In this document: positions 60,440-64,000 of the stretch, piece by piece
Layout of the letters: every line of letters begins with the position of its first letter
How positions within the stretch are numbered: the first letter of the stretch is position 1
The notes under the pieces: generated by a model
Told to the model about the DNA's origin: nothing
What the model saw: the letters and a program-made list of their open reading frames with translations, nothing else
Database searches by the model: none
Made by a program: the position numbers and the translations under genes
From: JAENVU01 sp038250905
GTDB lineage: Bacteria; Actinomycetota; Acidimicrobiia; IMCC26256; JAENVU01
Direction of reading: 5' to 3'
NCBI GenBank assembly: GCA_038250905.1
Contig: JBBSBV010000002.1
Span: 1-64,000, forward strand
Length of the DNA: 64,000 nt

Positions 60440-60730
60440 CTACAAACCGCCCAGCGCCTCGATCAGGGTGTCGATGGGCAGGGCCTGCATCGTGGTCGTC
60501 CGCATCGTGCCGCGCGCGGCGAGCGCGACGGCGGCCTTTGCCATCGCGCCCTCGTCGGGCGCCTCGATGATGTTGAGGAAGTCCCACTGCCCCATCAGCG
60601 CGTACTGCGCGACGACGGTCAGCCCCATCGACTCCACCTCTTCGGTGACTTGTCGGAGTCGTTCGGGGTTCTCACGCAGGGTCGCCCAACCACCCGGGCC
60701 CAACGTGCTCAACATCGCGTAGGTAGGCAC
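60440..60730 (-). CDS. GYD-domain protein
   Basis: The 96-residue protein matches the GYD family (PF08734): MPTYAMLSTLGPGGW, LRQVTEEVESMGLTVVAQYALMGQWDFLNIIEAPDEG and RGTMRTTTMQALP. The fold is a ferredoxin-like dimer; no function is established. The GTG at 60730 follows a minus-strand TAGTGT by 6 bases. Confidence 0.83.
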   Translation of the reverse strand: MPTYAMLSTLGPGGWATLRENPERLRQVTEEVESMGLTVVAQYALMGQWDFLNIIEAPDEGAMAKAAVALAARGTMRTTTMQALPIDTLIEALGGL

Positions 60731-60736
60731 GGATCG

Positions 60737-60742
60737 ACACTA
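60737..60742 (-). promoter_or_regulatory. -10 element (TAGTGT, minus strand) of a leaderless promoter
   Basis: It lies 6 bases before the GYD-gene GTG at 60730 and overlaps the end of the HAD gene. Confidence 0.45.
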
Positions 60743-61387
60743 CCCCGGGCCCAGCAGATCCAACCTCACGCCGTCGAGGTCGTGGAACGGCGTGAACGCC
60801 ACGCCGAACTGTGCGCACCACCGGGCCAGGCCGTCCTTGGCGTAGACGATGTCGGCCAGGGCCGCGGCCTTCCGGTCGCTCGTCCCGTCGCCGACGAGGA
60901 CAGTCGTACGACCACGGCGGTGCGCGTCCTTGATCGGCGCCTGCTTGCACGTCCCACAACTCGAGCACGCGCAGCACCGGTCCTCGTGCGGGAACTCGAG
61001 CACGCCGGTGTTCCAGTCGACTGCGTTGGTCACGATCGGGATCCCGAGATCGCCGACGGCGTCCTGGACGTAGAACCCGAACCCGTCCGACACGATGGTC
61101 ACCTCCGCCCCGGCCGCGGTCAGGTCGCCCACCAGGCGGTGCACGCCCTGGTCGATGGGGACCTCGGCGGCGGTGGCGGTGAGGAGGGCCCGATCCACGG
61201 GGAGCAGGTCCCATTCGTCGAGCAGGCAGACCCGGCTGCCGATCTCCCCGGCCGAGTACTCGGCCTCGACCGCCCGCCACTCCGGCGCACCGAGACGTTC
61301 GAGGAGGTGCACCCCGGTGTCGGCCGTACTGATCGTCCCGTCGTAGTCGAGAAAGACCGAGAGTCGAGCGGGATCGGCGACACGCAT
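60740..61387 (-). CDS. HAD-family phosphatase, MtnX/SerB-like, with a Cys-rich insert
   Basis: The 215-residue HAD enzyme has the nucleophile motif VFLDYDGTI, TIVSDGFGFYV (motif 2), KDAHRRGRTTVLVGDGTSDRKAA (motif 4). The segment DRCCACSSCGTCKQ carries five cysteines. This layout matches MtnX-type phosphatases (methionine salvage), but no other mtn gene is present in the window. The substrate remains open. The ATG at 61387 follows TACGCT by 6 bases. Confidence 0.75.
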   Translation of the reverse strand: MRVADPARLSVFLDYDGTISTADTGVHLLERLGAPEWRAVEAEYSAGEIGSRVCLLDEWDLLPVDRALLTATAAEVPIDQGVHRLVGDLTAAGAEVTIVSDGFGFYVQDAVGDLGIPIVTNAVDWNTGVLEFPHEDRCCACSSCGTCKQAPIKDAHRRGRTTVLVGDGTSDRKAAALADIVYAKDGLARWCAQFGVAFTPFHDLDGVRLDLLGPG

Positions 61388-61393
61388 CCCGGC

Positions 61394-61399
61394 AGCGTA
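61394..61399 (-). promoter_or_regulatory. -10 element (TACGCT, minus strand) of a leaderless promoter
   Basis: It lies 6 bases before the HAD ATG at 61387. Confidence 0.5.
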
Positions 61400-61465
61400 C
61401 GGGGCGCCGACCCCGCCACCCCCGCAAATGGTGCACAATGGCCGCCTTCACTGGGAGGTGGACGA

Positions 61466-62914
61466 GTGGATCTCGACCGGAGACAGTTCCTCAAGCGCGC
61501 CGGAATCACGGGGGGCGCGATCGCCGCGATCGCCGCCCTGCCCGGCTGCAAGACCCTGTTCCCACCGGGCTACAAACCCGGTTCGACGATCCTCGACGGT
61601 GCAGCCGGCGATTCGGCGATCGACACCATCGTGATGGTGATGAGCGAGAACCGTTCGTTCGACCACTGGCTCGGTTGGTTGGGCAGTCACCAGGGCTACA
61701 TCGATGCCGGTCGGTCCCAGTACGGAAAGTTCTTCACCATCGACGCGAACAACCAGGCAGTGCTCGCCAGCCCGAATGGTCCCGTCGCCACCCACCACAT
61801 GGTCGGGTGGGACGTGCTGACCAACCCGTATCGCGGTTGCGACCTGAGCGACCCGAACCACGGCTGGACCGCGGGCCGCGCGCAGCGGGACCTCGGGTTC
61901 CTCGCCGCGAGCGCCAACGACGACGTGTTACCCGCCGGCTACTACGAGGCGGAGGACCTCGCGTTCACCCGTCACTTCGTGAAGCGGTTCACCACGTTCG
62001 ACGACTACCACTGCTCGCTGCTCGGACCCACGTGGCCGAACCGGCACTACCTGCACGGCGCGCAGTCGGGCGGCAACAAGTCGAACGCGTTCCCGGCCGA
62101 GCCGTTCGCGTGGCCGTTGATCTGGGAGAAGCTCGCGGCCGCGGGGGTGTCGGCGAAGTACTACTACTCCGACCTGCCGTTCCTCGCGTTGTACGGGCCC
62201 CGTATGTCGCCGTTCCTCGCCCCGATCGCCGATTACTTCACCGACTGCGCCAACGGGACGCTGCCGCATGTCGTCATGGTGGATCCGGCCTTCGGCGGCG
62301 ACGGTCAGAACGACGACCACCCGCTGGCCGACGTCCGGAACGGACAGAACTTCCAACGCAACGTCTTCAAGGCGTTCACCGAGTCGGCGCATTGGGAGAA
62401 GGGCGTCTACATCTCCACCTACGACGAGTGGGGTGGCTTCTACGACCACGTCGCACCACCGCACTTCCCGGACGACCGCGCCAACGCGCTCGACGCCGAC
62501 GACTTCTCGCAGGCCGGGTACCGCGTGCCTACGATCGTGGCCTCGCCGTTCGCCCATGCCGGTCTCGTCGATCGGCGCGCCTACGACCACGCGTCGATCC
62601 TGCGGTTCATCGAATGGCGGTTCCTCGGCGCACCGCCCGAGGGACCCGGCGCGCCCGGCGACTCGTGGTATCTCACCCGACGGGACCAGTACGCACTCAA
62701 CCTCGGCGCGAGCCTTTCGGGATCGTTGATCGACAAAGAGTTGTACTTCGACATCAACCTGCCGATCGACCCGCCCTCGCCCGCGTGTGGCACGCCGGCC
62801 GCGCTCTCCCCGATGGCCCGTTCGGTGCTCGAGGCCGACGACCCCGCGTTCGACCAGGCCGCCTGGCGTACGTATCTCGACCGCGAAGGTTTCAAGGTCC
62901 CCGCGTCGACCTGA
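61466..62914 (+). CDS. Tat-exported phospholipase C-like phosphoesterase, probable lipoprotein (second copy)
   Basis: The 482-residue protein starts with a twin-arginine signal (DRRQFLKRAGITGGAIAA) and LPGCK, a lipobox-like site near residue 27. The PF04185 motifs are VMVMSENRSFDHWLGW, QNDDHPLADVRNGQNF, STYDEWGGFYDHVAPPH, RVPTIVASPF and ASILRFIEWRFLG. It is a diverged homologue of the protein at 22344. GGGAGG lies 9 bases before the GTG. A strong hairpin ends the unit. Confidence 0.9.
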   Translation: MDLDRRQFLKRAGITGGAIAAIAALPGCKTLFPPGYKPGSTILDGAAGDSAIDTIVMVMSENRSFDHWLGWLGSHQGYIDAGRSQYGKFFTIDANNQAVLASPNGPVATHHMVGWDVLTNPYRGCDLSDPNHGWTAGRAQRDLGFLAASANDDVLPAGYYEAEDLAFTRHFVKRFTTFDDYHCSLLGPTWPNRHYLHGAQSGGNKSNAFPAEPFAWPLIWEKLAAAGVSAKYYYSDLPFLALYGPRMSPFLAPIADYFTDCANGTLPHVVMVDPAFGGDGQNDDHPLADVRNGQNFQRNVFKAFTESAHWEKGVYISTYDEWGGFYDHVAPPHFPDDRANALDADDFSQAGYRVPTIVASPFAHAGLVDRRAYDHASILRFIEWRFLGAPPEGPGAPGDSWYLTRRDQYALNLGASLSGSLIDKELYFDINLPIDPPSPACGTPAALSPMARSVLEADDPAFDQAAWRTYLDREGFKVPAST

Positions 62915-62934
62915 CCTCGAGCCACACACAAGAA

Positions 62935-62968
62935 AAGGGAGGTCGGGCAACGTTGCCCGACCTCCCTT
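62935..62968. terminator. strong bidirectional terminator
   Basis: A perfect 34-base palindrome (centre at AACGTT) is flanked by A and T runs, with TTCTTTTT on the plus side and AAAA on the other. It lies between the phospholipase gene and the convergent amt gene and is the clearest intrinsic terminator in the window. Confidence 0.9.
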
Positions 62969-63020
62969 CTTTTTCCTGTCGACCGCCCACTGGGGGTAAG
63001 CAGCCAAATCCCCGGTCGCG

Positions 63021-64000
63021 TTACCGACCGATGGTCGGGTCGGGTGAAGGCCCGCCCGACATTTCGAGCTCGACGCCGTCGCCGCTGACGATCTCCAGGT
63101 CGTTGAGCGTGAGGTTGTCGTACGCGAGCACCCCCATTTCGGGCATGTCGAGACCCATGATCTCGTCTTCGGCCTTCGAGCGGATGCCGCCCTTCATCAT
63201 CTTGTCCTGGATCTTGAAGAACGCGAACGCCAGACCGAGGAACACGGTGCAGATGACGAGCGCACCGACCGCCTGCGAAGCGAGCTGACGGCCACCCAGG
63301 TTGAAGTCGTACAGGATCCCGGTGACCCCGGAGGCGGTCGCCGCCGCACCCTTGGTCGTCAGGTTCCAGCCGGCTCCGTACTCGCCGCTGGAGAAGATCC
63401 CGACGCAGAGCACACCGAAGATTCCACAGACGCCGTGGACCGAGATGGCACCCACCGGGTCGTCGATACCGCGACGCTCGAAGAAGAACACCGACTCGAC
63501 CACGATGATCGCCGCGATCCCGCCGATGACCGCTGCGGCCCAGGGCTGGATGAAGGCACAGGGAGCCGTAATGGCCACCAGGCCCGCCAGCATGCCGTTC
63601 GCCATCATCCCCGGGTCGGGCTTGCCCATCCGCTTCATCACGTAGAACATCGCCACGGTCGCACCGAACGCCGCCGCGATTGCGGTGTTGGTGGCAACGA
63701 CCGCGAAGCGCACGTCCGTGGCCGCGAAGGTCGACGCCGCATTGAAGCCGAACCAACCCACGAGCAGGATGAACGTCCCGAGGAACGCCATCGGGATGTT
63801 GTGGCCACCCAAGGTACGGGGCTTGCCGTCCGCTCCGAACTTGCCGATGCGTGGTCCCAGCACGATCGCGCCGGCGAGTCCAGCAACGCCACCCATGGCG
63901 TGGACGACACCCGAGCCGGCGAAGTCGACGTAACCGAAGCCGAGCTTCATGCTGTTACCCATCTGGCTCAGCCAGCCGCCGCCCCAGGTCCAGGCGCCGA
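63021..64000 (-). CDS. amt: ammonium transporter (Amt), N-terminal part outside the window
   Basis: The frame reads to the right edge with WTWGGGWLSQMG upstream of the first internal Met, so the true start lies outside. The visible part shows Amt helices and motifs: FGYVDFAGSGVVHAMGGVAGLAGA, GWFGFNAAST, and HGVCGIFGVL with the pore-associated His. The C-terminal tail is cytoplasmic. It imports ammonium, usually under PII (GlnK) control; no glnK is visible. Confidence 0.95.
   Translation of the reverse strand, partial: GAWTWGGGWLSQMGNSMKLGFGYVDFAGSGVVHAMGGVAGLAGAIVLGPRIGKFGADGKPRTLGGHNIPMAFLGTFILLVGWFGFNAASTFAATDVRFAVVATNTAIAAAFGATVAMFYVMKRMGKPDPGMMANGMLAGLVAITAPCAFIQPWAAAVIGGIAAIIVVESVFFFERRGIDDPVGAISVHGVCGIFGVLCVGIFSSGEYGAGWNLTTKGAAATASGVTGILYDFNLGGRQLASQAVGALVICTVFLGLAFAFFKIQDKMMKGGIRSKAEDEIMGLDMPEMGVLAYDNLTLNDLEIVSGDGVELEMSGGPSPDPTIGR

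Noticed and set aside
60650..62914. A longer start for the second phospholipase-like gene
   Set aside because: The extra about 270 residues are antisense of the HAD gene and precede a clear Tat signal and Shine-Dalgarno at 61466.

Overview
This 64 kb window is GC-rich and densely coding. About 65 protein genes sit on both strands, often with 1-4 base stop/start overlaps. It comes from an actinobacterium, most likely class Acidimicrobiia (an inference). The support is a mycothiol S-conjugate amidase, a mycothiol-type DinB enzyme, four LLM/F420-type oxidoreductases, a DUF222 (13E12-type) gene, a WS/DGAT acyltransferase, the actinobacterial imuA'-imuB-dnaE2 mutagenesis genes, LexA boxes of the CGAAC-N4-GTTCG type, and many leaderless-type promoters. 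I saw no rRNA or tRNA gene, CRISPR array, prophage or insertion sequence.

Layout. 1-732: partial DUF222 gene, then a 313-base gap with a small inverted repeat. 1046-8673: accessory metabolism (DinB enzyme, SMP-30 lactonase, DUF7064-like protein, PhyH dioxygenase, methyltransferase, cNMP-binding protein, APH-DUF6285 kinase, exonuclease III, a membrane-anchored protein). 8759-12384: etfBA and an ABC-2 exporter. 12423-19936: reductase, alcohol dehydrogenase and acyl-CoA dehydrogenase facing each other across a shared operator, LLM oxidoreductase, GrpB, acyl-CoA carboxylase. 19933-29490: methyltransferase, hydrolase, LLM, SDR and kinase-like genes, a Tat-exported phospholipase-C-like lipoprotein and one gene remnant. 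29659-33437: AbiEi/DUF559-like gene, then an overlapping RecB-like nuclease, PAP2 phosphatase and WS/DGAT unit. 33441-40702: quinone reductase, thiolase, YdjC deacetylase, SCP2 protein, Mca, Rv1264-like adenylyl cyclase, acyl-CoA dehydrogenase. 40793-49353: cell-envelope genes (VanW protein, secreted triple-repeat protein, cupredoxin-multicopper oxidase fusion, P-type ATPase, GGDEF protein). 49414-59012: dnaE2, eight small genes, then imuB and imuA'. 59115-64000: RNase HII, small conserved proteins, a HAD phosphatase, a second Tat phospholipase-C-like lipoprotein and a partial ammonium transporter.

How it works together. Much of the window handles acyl-CoA: electron-transfer flavoprotein, two acyl-CoA dehydrogenases, thiolase, acyl-CoA carboxylase, SCP2 carrier, and a possible triacylglycerol branch (PAP2 plus WS/DGAT). 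The clearest regulated system is the DNA-damage mutasome. imuA'B and dnaE2 lie about 4 kb apart, and each carries its own LexA box next to its -10 element. At the promoter level, about twenty genes have a TAnnnT-like hexamer 6-8 bases before the start codon and no Shine-Dalgarno sequence. The acyl-CoA dehydrogenase and alcohol dehydrogenase promoters are near mirror images around a perfect 16-base palindrome.
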